The translations under genes were made by a program, and so were the position numbers. A DNA stretch of 64,000 nucleotides from CAVXHQ01 sp963789535 (GTDB lineage: Bacteria; Pseudomonadota; Alphaproteobacteria; Rhodobacterales; Rhodobacteraceae), in contig CAWBKU010000002.1 of NCBI GenBank assembly GCA_963789535.1, positions 1 to 64,000 on the forward strand, given 5' to 3'. Below, one piece after another: positions 51,989-60,427 of the stretch (its first letter is position 1; the number at the start of each line of letters is the position of its first letter). The notes under the pieces were generated by a model that worked only from the letters and a program-made list of their open reading frames with translations, searched no databases and was not told where the DNA came from.

Positions 51989-53122
51989 ATGACACAAAGA
52001 CCGATTTTCCTGTACGGCACGTTGCGCCATGACCCGATCTTCGCGTCCGTCGCGCGCCGTTTTTCGGAAGGGGCGCCAGGCAGCAGGGTCGATGCGGCGC
52101 TGTCCGGCCACGGGGTCTTCGAGGCGCCGGACGGCCTGCCGATGCTCGTCGCGATGCCGGGCGAGGTGGCGCCCGGCCACCTCTGGCGGGGTCTCGACGG
52201 GGCGAGCACCGCGCGGCTCGACCGCTACGAGATACCCTTTGGCTATGCCCGTCGCCCCGTCACCGTCGCGACCGCGGAGGGTCCGGTCGCGGCGGACGCC
52301 TATTTTCCGCCACGCGATGCCGCCATCACGGATATTCCGTGGTCGCTCGATCGCTGGGTGACCGCGCATTTTCCGGTCGCCTATCAGGTGGTGCGCGAAC
52401 TGGCGGGTCACGACCCGGAACTGAGCGGGGACGAATTGGTGCGCCAGTGGCCGATGATGCGCGCGCGCGCCGAGGCGGTGAGGCGCACATCTCAGAGCGA
52501 CCGCCCGGCGACGGTGCGCCGCGCGACGCACGAGGGCGACTTCGGCGTGCGGCGGGCAGGACCGCTGTCGGGCGATTTCTTCAAGCTGGCGCGCATGGAC
52601 CTCGACCACGAACGGTTCGACGGCAGCCGTGCCACCCTCCTGCGGCGCGAGGTCTTGGTGGGCGTCGATGCGGCCCTGGTCCTGCCCTATGATCCGGCGC
52701 GCGACCGTGTCCTGATGGTCGAACAGATCCGTGCCGGCCCTGCATGGCGTGGCGACCCGAACCCCTGGACCCTCGAACCGGTCGCGGGCATCGTCGACGG
52801 CGGCGAGACGCCCGAACAGGCCGCCGGTCGCGAGGGAATGGAAGAGGCCGGACTCGCGTTCTTCCATCTGGAGCGGATGTTTGCGGCCTATCCGTCGCCC
52901 GGATCCTCGACCGATTTCTTCCACTGCTTTCTCGGCCTGACCGATCTGCCGGACGACACGGCCGGGCGCGGCGGCCTCGCGTCCGAGGGCGAGGACATCG
53001 CGCTGCACCGCCTCGCCTTCGCCGATGCGATGGTCCTGGCGAAGAGCGGGGAGATCACCGCGTTGCCGCTTCTGGGGATGCTCTACTGGCTTGCCGCGCA
53101 CCGCGACCGGTTGCGCGCCTGA
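51989..53122 (+). CDS. trgB: TrgB-type fusion: GGCT-like domain plus Nudix hydrolase
   Basis: The 377-residue protein has an N-terminal gamma-glutamylcyclotransferase-like domain (FLYGTLRHDPIFASVARRF; residues 1 to about 165) and a C-terminal Nudix domain. The Nudix box is GIVDGGETPEQAAGREGMEE then AGL (about residues 265-287); it has Gly where the consensus has an aliphatic residue after RE. ADP-sugar pyrophosphatase-like segments surround it (VLMVEQIRAGP, YPSPGSSTDFFHCFLG). It lies between trgA and cysK. Confidence 0.88.
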   Translation: MTQRPIFLYGTLRHDPIFASVARRFSEGAPGSRVDAALSGHGVFEAPDGLPMLVAMPGEVAPGHLWRGLDGASTARLDRYEIPFGYARRPVTVATAEGPVAADAYFPPRDAAITDIPWSLDRWVTAHFPVAYQVVRELAGHDPELSGDELVRQWPMMRARAEAVRRTSQSDRPATVRRATHEGDFGVRRAGPLSGDFFKLARMDLDHERFDGSRATLLRREVLVGVDAALVLPYDPARDRVLMVEQIRAGPAWRGDPNPWTLEPVAGIVDGGETPEQAAGREGMEEAGLAFFHLERMFAAYPSPGSSTDFFHCFLGLTDLPDDTAGRGGLASEGEDIALHRLAFADAMVLAKSGEITALPLLGMLYWLAAHRDRLRA

Positions 53123-53219
53123 GGCGTGGCCTGCTTGAGTTCGCGGCGCGCGCCGCCTAGACAAGGCGACACGCCGGAGGACCATGCGCCGCCCCGTCGC
53201 GGCCGCGAAAGGACACATT

Positions 53220-54254
53220 ATGCCGATCCATCCCGACCTCGCCGCCGCCGTCGGCAACACGCCGCTGATCCGCCTGCGCGCGGCGTCAGAGGCGACGGGC
53301 TGCGAGATCCTCGGCAAGGCCGAATTCATGAACCCCGGCCAGTCGGTCAAGGACCGCGCCGCCCTCTACATCATCCGCGACGCGATCGCGCGCGGTGCGT
53401 TGAAACCGGGCGGCACCATCGTCGAGGGCACGGCGGGCAATACCGGCATCGGTCTGGCGCTGGTTGGCGCCTCGCTCGGGTTCCGGACGGTGATCGTGAT
53501 CCCCGAAACGCAATCGCAAGAGAAGAAGGACATGCTCCGCCTCGCCGGGGCCGACCTGATCCAGGTGCCCGCCGCGCCCTATCGCAACCCCAACAACTAC
53601 GTGCGCTATTCGGGGCGGCTGGCCGAGAAGCTGGCCGAAACCGCTGAAAACGGCGTCGTCTGGGCGAACCAGTTCGACAACACCGCCAACCGGCAGGCCC
53701 ATATCGAGACGACGGGCCCCGAGATCTGGGAACAGACCGGCGGCAAGGTCGACGGGTTCATCTGTGCGGTGGGCTCGGGCGGCACGCTCGCCGGGGTGGC
53801 GGCGGCGTTGCAGACGAGGGGGGTCAAGATCGGCATCGCCGACCCGGACGGCGCGGCGCTCTACGATTACTATACGAAGGGGGAACTGGCGTCGCACGGC
53901 GATTCGATCTCCGAAGGGATCGGGCAGGGCCGGATCACCGCCAACCTCGAGGGGCTGACGCCCGATTTCGCCTACAACATTCCGGATGCCGAGGGTCTGC
54001 CGATCTGTTTCGACCTGCTGGCACACGAGGGTCTCTGCATGGGTCTGTCGACCGGCATCAACGTCGCGGGCGCGATCCGTCTGGCGCGCGATCTCGGCCC
54101 CGGCCGTACGATCGTGACGATCCTGTGCGACTATGGCACCCGCTATCAGGCCAAGATGTGGAACCCTGCGTTCCTGCGCGACAAGGGGCTGCCGGTGCCC
54201 GGCTGGCTCGACCGCGGCCCCGGCGCCATTCCGGGTGTGTTCGAGGACGCCTGA
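53220..54254 (+). CDS. cysK: Cysteine synthase A-like enzyme
   Basis: The 344-residue PLP enzyme makes cysteine from O-acetylserine and sulfide. The Schiff-base Lys is in NPGQSVKDRAALYIIRD, the substrate loop is EGTAGNTGIGLALVGAS, and the PLP-phosphate glycine loop is VGSGGTLAGVAAAL. The start at 53220 follows AAAGGAC; a longer frame from 53184 is less likely. Length, slightly over the 310-320 of the usual CysK, comes from a C-terminal extension (KMWNPAFLRDKGLPVPGWL). Its stop overlaps the next ATG. Confidence 0.92.
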   Translation: MPIHPDLAAAVGNTPLIRLRAASEATGCEILGKAEFMNPGQSVKDRAALYIIRDAIARGALKPGGTIVEGTAGNTGIGLALVGASLGFRTVIVIPETQSQEKKDMLRLAGADLIQVPAAPYRNPNNYVRYSGRLAEKLAETAENGVVWANQFDNTANRQAHIETTGPEIWEQTGGKVDGFICAVGSGGTLAGVAAALQTRGVKIGIADPDGAALYDYYTKGELASHGDSISEGIGQGRITANLEGLTPDFAYNIPDAEGLPICFDLLAHEGLCMGLSTGINVAGAIRLARDLGPGRTIVTILCDYGTRYQAKMWNPAFLRDKGLPVPGWLDRGPGAIPGVFEDA

Positions 54255-56716
54255 TGCGGGTCTTGGGCCGGGCAGGCCTCTGGGCGGCGTTCGCCGTCTT
54301 CGCGCTCGTGTCCGGTGGCTGGGTCGCACCTGCCGCCGCGCAGTCGCCCGATACCGCCGCCACCGAACCAGCCCCGACCGACCTGATCGGTCCGCCCGTG
54401 CCCGGCCCCGGCGACCTCGATCCCGAGGCGGCGGGTCTGGACGCCTGGGCGTCGCTGGCCACGCGGGTCGAGGATGCGCTGATGCAGGGGGTCGCCTCCG
54501 AATTCGCGCTGCTGCGGCTGCGGGTCGCGGTGGCCGAGTGGCGTGACAGGTTCCTGACCGAGGAGGGCGTCAACGCCGCGCGGATCGCCACGGTGACGTC
54601 GCAGATCGCGGCCCTCGGCCCGCCGCCCGAGGGGGACGCGGAAGAAGAGCCGCGCATCGCCGCCCGCCGCGCCGAACTCGATGCGCAACTGCGCAAGTTG
54701 CGCGCGCCCGTCCGCCTTGCGCAGGAGGGGTTTGCCCATGCCGACGGTCTGGTGGGCGAACTCGACGCGGCACTCCGCGCGGCACGGCAGGCGACGCTGG
54801 CGGTGCGCGGCGTCTCGCCGCTCGATCCCGGCATCTGGTCCGAGGCGCTGTCGGCCCTCACCACGCGTGCGACGATGCTGATGGTCGAGGTCCGCACGAC
54901 GTTCGGCAGTGCCGCGCGGCGCGAGACCTTCGCCCGCAACCTGCCGACCTTCGCGTTCCTCGGTCTGCTGGCCACGGTGCTGGCGCTCTGGGGCCAGCGG
55001 GGCACGGCGGCGCTTGCGGGTCTGTTCGCGCAGGATTCGGCACGCGGCACGGTGGGCGCGCGCATCTTTGGGGCGCTCTGTCAGGTGGCGGTCCCGCTCT
55101 TTGCCCTCCTCGCGGTCTGGGGTGCGCTCGATCAGTCGGGGCTCTTCGGGTTCCGGGTGACGCGCCTGATCGACGTCCTGCCATCTGCGGGCACCACGGT
55201 GATCGTCGCCCACTGGCTCGCCGCCCAGTTCTTTGCGCCCGAGCGCGCCGAGCGGTCCTCGCTCGACATCACACCCGAACGGCGGTCCGGGATCCGGCGC
55301 CTGCTCGGCTGGCTGGGGTGGCTGCTGGCGACCTCGATCCTTCTCGACGCGGCGATCGGTGGCGGCGACCTGCCGCAGGCGGCAACGGTCGTGGCCTATC
55401 TGCCGCTGGAACTGGCGCTGGCCTATGTCCTCTTCCGGCTCGGCCTTCAGTTCATGCGCATGCGCGCCAAGGGTACGGACGACGCGCCGGGGCGGCGCGG
55501 CGCGGTTCTGCCGCTCTTTGGACGGCTTCTGGTGATCATCGCCATCCTCGGCCCGGCGCTCGCCGCCCTCGGCTACAGCCGCGCCGCCGACGCGCTGATC
55601 GAACCGGCGGTGATGACGCTGGCGCTGATGGGCGTGGTGATCGTGCTGCAACGGCTCGTCTTCGACATCTATACGCTGTTCTGGGGTGGCACCGGGCGGG
55701 GCGAGGATGCGCTGGCGCCGGTGCTGATCGGCTTTGTGCTCATCGTCGTGGCGGTGCCGGTGCTGGCGCTCATCTGGGGCGTGCGCGTCGAGGAGCTGAC
55801 CGAGATCTGGCAGCGGTTCCGCGAGGGGTATTCGCTCGGCGAGAGCCGGATCCGTCCGACCGATTTCATCACCTTCGCACTCGTCTTCGCCGTGGGCTAT
55901 GCCGTCACCCGGCTGGTGCAGAGCACGCTGCGGTCCTCGATCCTGCCGCGTACCCGCCTCGACGTCGGCGCGCGGACGGCGCTGGTCGCGGGCCTCGGCT
56001 ATGTCGGCATCTTTGCCGCGGCATTGGCCGCGATCACCAGTGCGGGCATCGACCTGTCGGCATTCGCCATCGTCGCGGGGGCGCTGTCGGTCGGCATCGG
56101 CTTCGGCCTCCAGAACATCGTGTCGAACTTCATCTCTGGGATCATCCTGCTGATCGAGCGGCCGATTTCCGAAGGCGACTGGATCGAGGTCGGCGGGCAG
56201 ATGGGATACGTGCGCGCGATCTCGGTCCGCTCGACCCTGATCGAGACCTTCGACCGCACCGATGTGATCGTGCCGAACGCCGACCTCATTTCGGGAACGG
56301 TGACGAACTGGACGCGCAACAATTCGGTGGGCCGGGTCAAGGTGCCGGTCGGCGTCGCCTATGGCACCGACACCGCCCGCGTCGACGCCATCCTGCGCGA
56401 GGTGGCCGAGGCCAATCCGATGGTCCTGCTGCATCCGCCACCCAACGTCTTCTTTCTGGGGTTCGGCGCGGATTCCATGGATTTCGAGATCCGGGCGATC
56501 CTGCGCGACATCAATTTCCAGATGGTCGTGACCTCCGAGATGAACCACGCCATCGCCGCCCGGTTCGCCGAAGAGGGAATCGAGATCCCGTTCGCGCAGC
56601 GTGACATCTGGTTGCGCAACCCCGAGGCACTGCGGCCGCAGGGGTCCGATCGGGGCGTGCCGATGCCCGCGGCGGATGACAATGACGTTCATCCGGGCCC
56701 GGGCAGGGCGGATTAG
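54254..56716 (+). CDS. Mechanosensitive ion channel, MscS family with DUF3772
   Basis: The 820-residue inner-membrane protein has a signal peptide (cut near AAAQ), a periplasmic DUF3772-type helical domain (about residues 60-200), many membrane helices, and the MscS pore and beta domain at the end. The pore helix reads VAGALSVGIGFGLQNIVSNF and the beta domain ISEGDWIEVGGQMGYVRAIS. It releases osmolytes on hypo-osmotic stress. Its ATG overlaps the cysK TGA, so it is coupled to the trg-cys operon. Confidence 0.92.
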   Translation: MRVLGRAGLWAAFAVFALVSGGWVAPAAAQSPDTAATEPAPTDLIGPPVPGPGDLDPEAAGLDAWASLATRVEDALMQGVASEFALLRLRVAVAEWRDRFLTEEGVNAARIATVTSQIAALGPPPEGDAEEEPRIAARRAELDAQLRKLRAPVRLAQEGFAHADGLVGELDAALRAARQATLAVRGVSPLDPGIWSEALSALTTRATMLMVEVRTTFGSAARRETFARNLPTFAFLGLLATVLALWGQRGTAALAGLFAQDSARGTVGARIFGALCQVAVPLFALLAVWGALDQSGLFGFRVTRLIDVLPSAGTTVIVAHWLAAQFFAPERAERSSLDITPERRSGIRRLLGWLGWLLATSILLDAAIGGGDLPQAATVVAYLPLELALAYVLFRLGLQFMRMRAKGTDDAPGRRGAVLPLFGRLLVIIAILGPALAALGYSRAADALIEPAVMTLALMGVVIVLQRLVFDIYTLFWGGTGRGEDALAPVLIGFVLIVVAVPVLALIWGVRVEELTEIWQRFREGYSLGESRIRPTDFITFALVFAVGYAVTRLVQSTLRSSILPRTRLDVGARTALVAGLGYVGIFAAALAAITSAGIDLSAFAIVAGALSVGIGFGLQNIVSNFISGIILLIERPISEGDWIEVGGQMGYVRAISVRSTLIETFDRTDVIVPNADLISGTVTNWTRNNSVGRVKVPVGVAYGTDTARVDAILREVAEANPMVLLHPPPNVFFLGFGADSMDFEIRAILRDINFQMVVTSEMNHAIAARFAEEGIEIPFAQRDIWLRNPEALRPQGSDRGVPMPAADDNDVHPGPGRAD

Positions 56717-56789
56717 GGTTTCCCCCCGTTGATCTGGTCGCATGTCGACTGCTAGCGTTCGGTATTCACCCCAGACCGGGAACCCCGAC

Positions 56790-57425
56790 ATGCGACCTTT
56801 CCTGATTGCAACCGCCCTCTTCCTGTCCTCGCTCATGCTCTCGGCGAAAGGCGCCGCGGCGCAGAGCTTTGCCCGCTGTGCCGGATATCAGTCGGCCACC
56901 GTGCAGCAAATCCTGCCGCGCGCGGTCGACCTTGCCAACCGCGCCGCCGCCGCCGTCGCCGACGACGCCAACTTCGCGGTCTGGTTCGGGGTCTATTCCA
57001 GAGCCAAGGCCGACATCGTGCGCGCCAACCTCAAGGCGGTGCACAAGGTGCTGGCGACCGGCGACCTGCGGTTCTATTGCGGCAGTCCGAACGAGCCGAC
57101 CTGCAAGGACAACACCTACGCCTACGTCTATTCGACCGAACCCTATGCCATCACCCTCTGCCCGAGTTTCTTTTCGATGCCGATGCTGCCCGGCGGTTCG
57201 CCCATCGACGCGGTCTACGAGGATGGCACGATGGAAGGCACGCTGATCCACGAGATCAGCCATTTCGAGATCGTGGCAAACACCGACGACAACTGCTACT
57301 CCCGGCCGGTCTGTCAGGACATGGCGATCAGCGACCCGGCACAGGTTCTGGTCAACGCCGACAGCTATCAGTATTTCTCCGAAGACGTGATGTTCGCGAT
57401 AAACGCCGCCGAGGCCCAGCCCTAG
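56790..57425 (+). CDS. M35-like zinc metalloprotease, secreted
   Basis: The 211-residue protein has a signal peptide (MRPFLIATALFLSSLMLSAK, cut near AAAQ). The zinc motif GTLIHEISHFEIVANTDDN gives HExxH, and a later Asp in NADSYQYFSEDVMF is placed as in aspzincins (M35, deuterolysin-like). Cysteines probably form disulfides. Likely periplasmic or secreted; substrate unknown. Confidence 0.82.
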   Translation: MRPFLIATALFLSSLMLSAKGAAAQSFARCAGYQSATVQQILPRAVDLANRAAAAVADDANFAVWFGVYSRAKADIVRANLKAVHKVLATGDLRFYCGSPNEPTCKDNTYAYVYSTEPYAITLCPSFFSMPMLPGGSPIDAVYEDGTMEGTLIHEISHFEIVANTDDNCYSRPVCQDMAISDPAQVLVNADSYQYFSEDVMFAINAAEAQP

Positions 57426-57447
57426 GTCAAGGCGGCGGGCGCGCGCG

Positions 57448-58656
57448 CTATTCGGCGGCGTCGCGGTAGTCGGTCGCTTCATTCACCGGCGTCTCCGGTT
57501 CGGGCAGGCCCTCGCGCGACAGCAGGATCGCGACGGGGCGCAGGGCCGGGATCTCGGAGCAGACGATCATGCCCGCGACCATGATCGGCACCGACAGGAA
57601 CATCCCCGGAATCCCCCAGACCGCGCCCCAGAACGCCAGGCTGATGATGATCCCGAACGACGACAGCCGCAGTGCCCGGCCCATGAGCCACGGGTCGATG
57701 ACGTTGCCGTTAAGGAACTGGATCGCGCCGACGGCGGCAAAGATGCCGAACGTCGCGCCAGGATCGCCCAGTTGCACGTGGGTGACGAGGGCCACGAGGA
57801 ACGTCACCACGATCGAGCCGATGTTGGGGATGTAGTTCAGGATGAAGGTGATGACCCCCAGCGCCACCGCCAGCTCGAGGCCGAACGCCAGCGCCACCGC
57901 CCAGACCATCACCCCCGTCGCGAGGCTCACCAGCGTCTTGACTGCCAGATAGCGGTTCACCCGGCGGATGATCGAGGCCACGATCTTGCCCACGCGGTCG
58001 GCCTGTGCCGCGTCGCCCACGAAACTCTCGAGCTTGGTCGAGAACCAGACCCGTTCGGCAAAGAGGAATCCGACGAAGAGGATGACGAGGACGGTCGCCT
58101 GCAACAGGTTGCCCGCCTGGCCCGCGACCGCCCGGACATAGCCCGAGATGTCGATCGTCGAGAGCGAGTTGAACACCGCCCGTTCGGCGTCGTCGCCCAG
58201 GAACCCGAAGAGTTCGCCCACCGCCGCCGGCACCCGCTCGGAATAGCTCAGCGTGGTGACGAGCACGGTATTGATCTGCGCCAGCACGATCGAGGTGAGC
58301 GCCAGCAGCGCCAGCGAGATCCACGCCACCGCGACGAGGGTCGCGAGCCAGTTCGGGATGCCGATGCGCCCGATCCGCAGCCGCGCGAGAAAGCTGATCG
58401 CGTCCGAGGTGAGCGAGAAGAGCACGATCGCGGTGGCCAGCGAGATCAGCAGGAACCGTGCCTGCACCAGCAGGAACAGCACCACCGCGAACGAGATGAT
58501 GATGAGCGAGATCGCCTGGATACGGCCCGGATCCTGCATCGGCGGACGCACAAGGCCGCGACGATGCGCCCCGCCGCCCGGCGCGCGACTGACACCGGGC
58601 ATCTGTGCGGGTGTCGGCGGCGGCCTTCCGGGGCCGTGAGACGTGGGGCCTGACAT
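57448..58656 (-). CDS. AI-2E family transporter
   Basis: Up to 402 residues with seven or eight membrane helices. Family signatures are the long first helix pair (AISLIIISFAVVLFLLVQAR), the coiled periplasmic loop, and the C-terminal FILNYIPNIGSIVVTF and IDPWLMGRALRLSSFGIIIS. The first 40 residues are Pro/Arg/Gly-rich, so an internal start at MQDPGRIQAI is possible. Substrate unknown; the family name does not prove AI-2 export. The 215 bases to tRNA-Ser contain no gene. Confidence 0.88.
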   Translation of the reverse strand: MSGPTSHGPGRPPPTPAQMPGVSRAPGGGAHRRGLVRPPMQDPGRIQAISLIIISFAVVLFLLVQARFLLISLATAIVLFSLTSDAISFLARLRIGRIGIPNWLATLVAVAWISLALLALTSIVLAQINTVLVTTLSYSERVPAAVGELFGFLGDDAERAVFNSLSTIDISGYVRAVAGQAGNLLQATVLVILFVGFLFAERVWFSTKLESFVGDAAQADRVGKIVASIIRRVNRYLAVKTLVSLATGVMVWAVALAFGLELAVALGVITFILNYIPNIGSIVVTFLVALVTHVQLGDPGATFGIFAAVGAIQFLNGNVIDPWLMGRALRLSSFGIIISLAFWGAVWGIPGMFLSVPIMVAGMIVCSEIPALRPVAILLSREGLPEPETPVNEATDYRDAAE

Positions 58657-58871
58657 CGGGCCATTCTTCCTTCTGCGGTTCGCACCGTCGTCAGTCGGGA
58701 CGGCGTCTCCGACGTCGCTGCGGTCCGGGCGACGGCGCGGAAACCTCCTGCGCCGGACCGCCCCCGACTATGCGATGCGCCGGGCACGCTGACAATGGCC
58801 GTCGCTCCTCCGCCCGACCCGCCCGCCGGCCCACTTGCCAACCCAATACCTGCGCGGTAAGTGCGCCGGAC

Positions 58872-58961
58872 GGAGCGGTGGCCGAGTGGTCGAAGGCGCA
58901 CGCCTGGAAAGTGTGTAGGCGGGAGACCGTCTCCAGGGTTCGAATCCCTGTCGCTCCGCCA
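58872..58961 (+). tRNA. tRNA-Ser (GGA)
   Basis: This 90-nt type II tRNA has acceptor GGAGCGG / TCGCTCC, anticodon loop CTGGAAA (GGA), a long variable arm (GGCGGGAGACCGTCTCC region), T-arm CAGGG-TTCGAAT-CCCTG and encoded CCA. Confidence 0.95.
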
Positions 58962-59102
58962 GTCCCATGACACGACGGACGGTCGGCCTCCTGCGCAAGA
59001 ATGCGGAGGTTTCGGGTCCGGCGTGCCGTTCTTTCCGACCGCGCTAAGACTTCCTTAACCAATCCCGGCGAAAGCTGATCCCGTTACGATTTACCTTGAT
59101 TT

Positions 59103-59117
59103 GTTCTCTCTTTGATC
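59103..59117 (+). promoter_or_regulatory. LexA (SOS) box upstream of recA
   Basis: GTTC-TCTCTTT-GATC matches the alphaproteobacterial SOS box GTTC-N7-GTTC with one substitution. It lies about 98 bases before the recA start. LexA repression of recA is expected from the group. Confidence 0.65.
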
Positions 59118-59214
59118 TCATATCGGAAAGAAGAACAAGGCAGGAACATCAGCGGGCGGCCGCGCAGCCGCGGATTGCCGACCCGCAGGGGTTGTGGAAT
59201 AAGAGGACCGGACA

Positions 59215-60300
59215 ATGGCAGCAGCAGAAATACTGATGATGAATGACCGCAAGTCGGCAGACAAGCAAAAGGCCCTGGACAGCGCGCTGGCGCAGATCGA
59301 GCGGCAGTTCGGCAAGGGCTCGATCATGCGGCTCGGGGGCGAGAACAAGCTGCCCGATATCGAGGCGACCTCGACCGGCTCTCTCGGCCTCGACATCGCC
59401 CTCGGCATCGGCGGGCTGCCCAAGGGGCGGATCGTCGAGATCTACGGCCCCGAAAGCTCGGGCAAGACGACGCTGACGCTGCATGCCATCGCCGAGGAAC
59501 AGAAGAAGGGCGGGGTCTGCGCCTTCGTCGACGCCGAACACGCCTTCGATCCGGGCTATGCCAAGAAGCTCGGGGTGAACCTCGACGAATTACTGATCTC
59601 GCAGCCCGATACGGGTGAGCAGGGTCTCGAGATCGTCGATACGCTCGTGCGTTCGGGTGCTGTCAGCATGATCGTGGTCGATTCGGTCGCGGCGCTGACG
59701 CCCAAGAGCGAGCTCGAGGGCGACATGGGCGACAGCTCGGTCGGCGTGCACGCCCGCCTGATGAGCCAGGCGATGCGCAAGCTTACCGGTTCGATCAGCA
59801 AGTCCAACTGCATGGTCATCTTCATCAACCAGATCAGGATGAAGATCGGCGTGATGTTCGGTTCTCCCGAGACGACGACGGGCGGCAATGCCCTGAAATT
59901 CTACGCCTCCGTCCGCCTCGACATCCGCCGCATCGGTGCCGTCAAGGACCGCGAGGAGGTCGTGGGCAACACCACGCGCGTGAAGGTCGTCAAGAACAAG
60001 GTGGCGCCGCCGTTCAAGCAGGTCGAGTTCGACATCATGTACGGCGAGGGTATCTCGAAGACGGGCGAGATCATCGACCTCGGCGTCAAGGCCGGGATCG
60101 TCGAGAAGTCGGGCTCGTGGTTCAGCTATGGCGACCAGCGGATCGGTCAGGGGCGCGAGAATGCCAAGACGTTCCTCAAGGAGAACCCCGGCATCTCGTG
60201 GGAGATCGAGGACAAGATCAGGGCCGCCAACGGCCTCGAGTTCGACATCGCACCGGGTGAGCGGGACGAGGACGACACCGCCGAGATGATCGACGGCTGA
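59215..60300 (+). CDS. recA: Recombinase A
   Basis: The 361-residue protein forms filaments on single-stranded DNA, catalyses strand exchange and triggers LexA cleavage. Motifs are the Walker A IYGPESSGKTTLTLHA, Walker B SMIVVDSVAAL, loop L1/L2 region VIFINQIRMKIGVMFGSPET and the acidic C-terminus. The start at 59215 may have an alternative at MMNDRKSADK. A terminator follows at 60325. Confidence 0.98.
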   Translation: MAAAEILMMNDRKSADKQKALDSALAQIERQFGKGSIMRLGGENKLPDIEATSTGSLGLDIALGIGGLPKGRIVEIYGPESSGKTTLTLHAIAEEQKKGGVCAFVDAEHAFDPGYAKKLGVNLDELLISQPDTGEQGLEIVDTLVRSGAVSMIVVDSVAALTPKSELEGDMGDSSVGVHARLMSQAMRKLTGSISKSNCMVIFINQIRMKIGVMFGSPETTTGGNALKFYASVRLDIRRIGAVKDREEVVGNTTRVKVVKNKVAPPFKQVEFDIMYGEGISKTGEIIDLGVKAGIVEKSGSWFSYGDQRIGQGRENAKTFLKENPGISWEIEDKIRAANGLEFDIAPGERDEDDTAEMIDG

Positions 60301-60324
60301 GACCCCTCGCGGTCACGTTTATAA

Positions 60325-60348
60325 GGGGCGTCGGGCAACCGGCGCCCC
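60325..60348 (+). terminator. Terminator of recA
   Basis: GGGGCGTCGG and CCGGCGCCCC pair (one wobble) around a GCAA tetraloop, followed by GTTTGC, 25 bases after the stop. Confidence 0.7.
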
Positions 60349-60427
60349 GTTTGCATCTGCGGCAATGGACAAGGCCCCGCTGCGGCGGCTACACCCTGCG
60401 GACCCGCCTCTGACCCCGGAATTTGCC

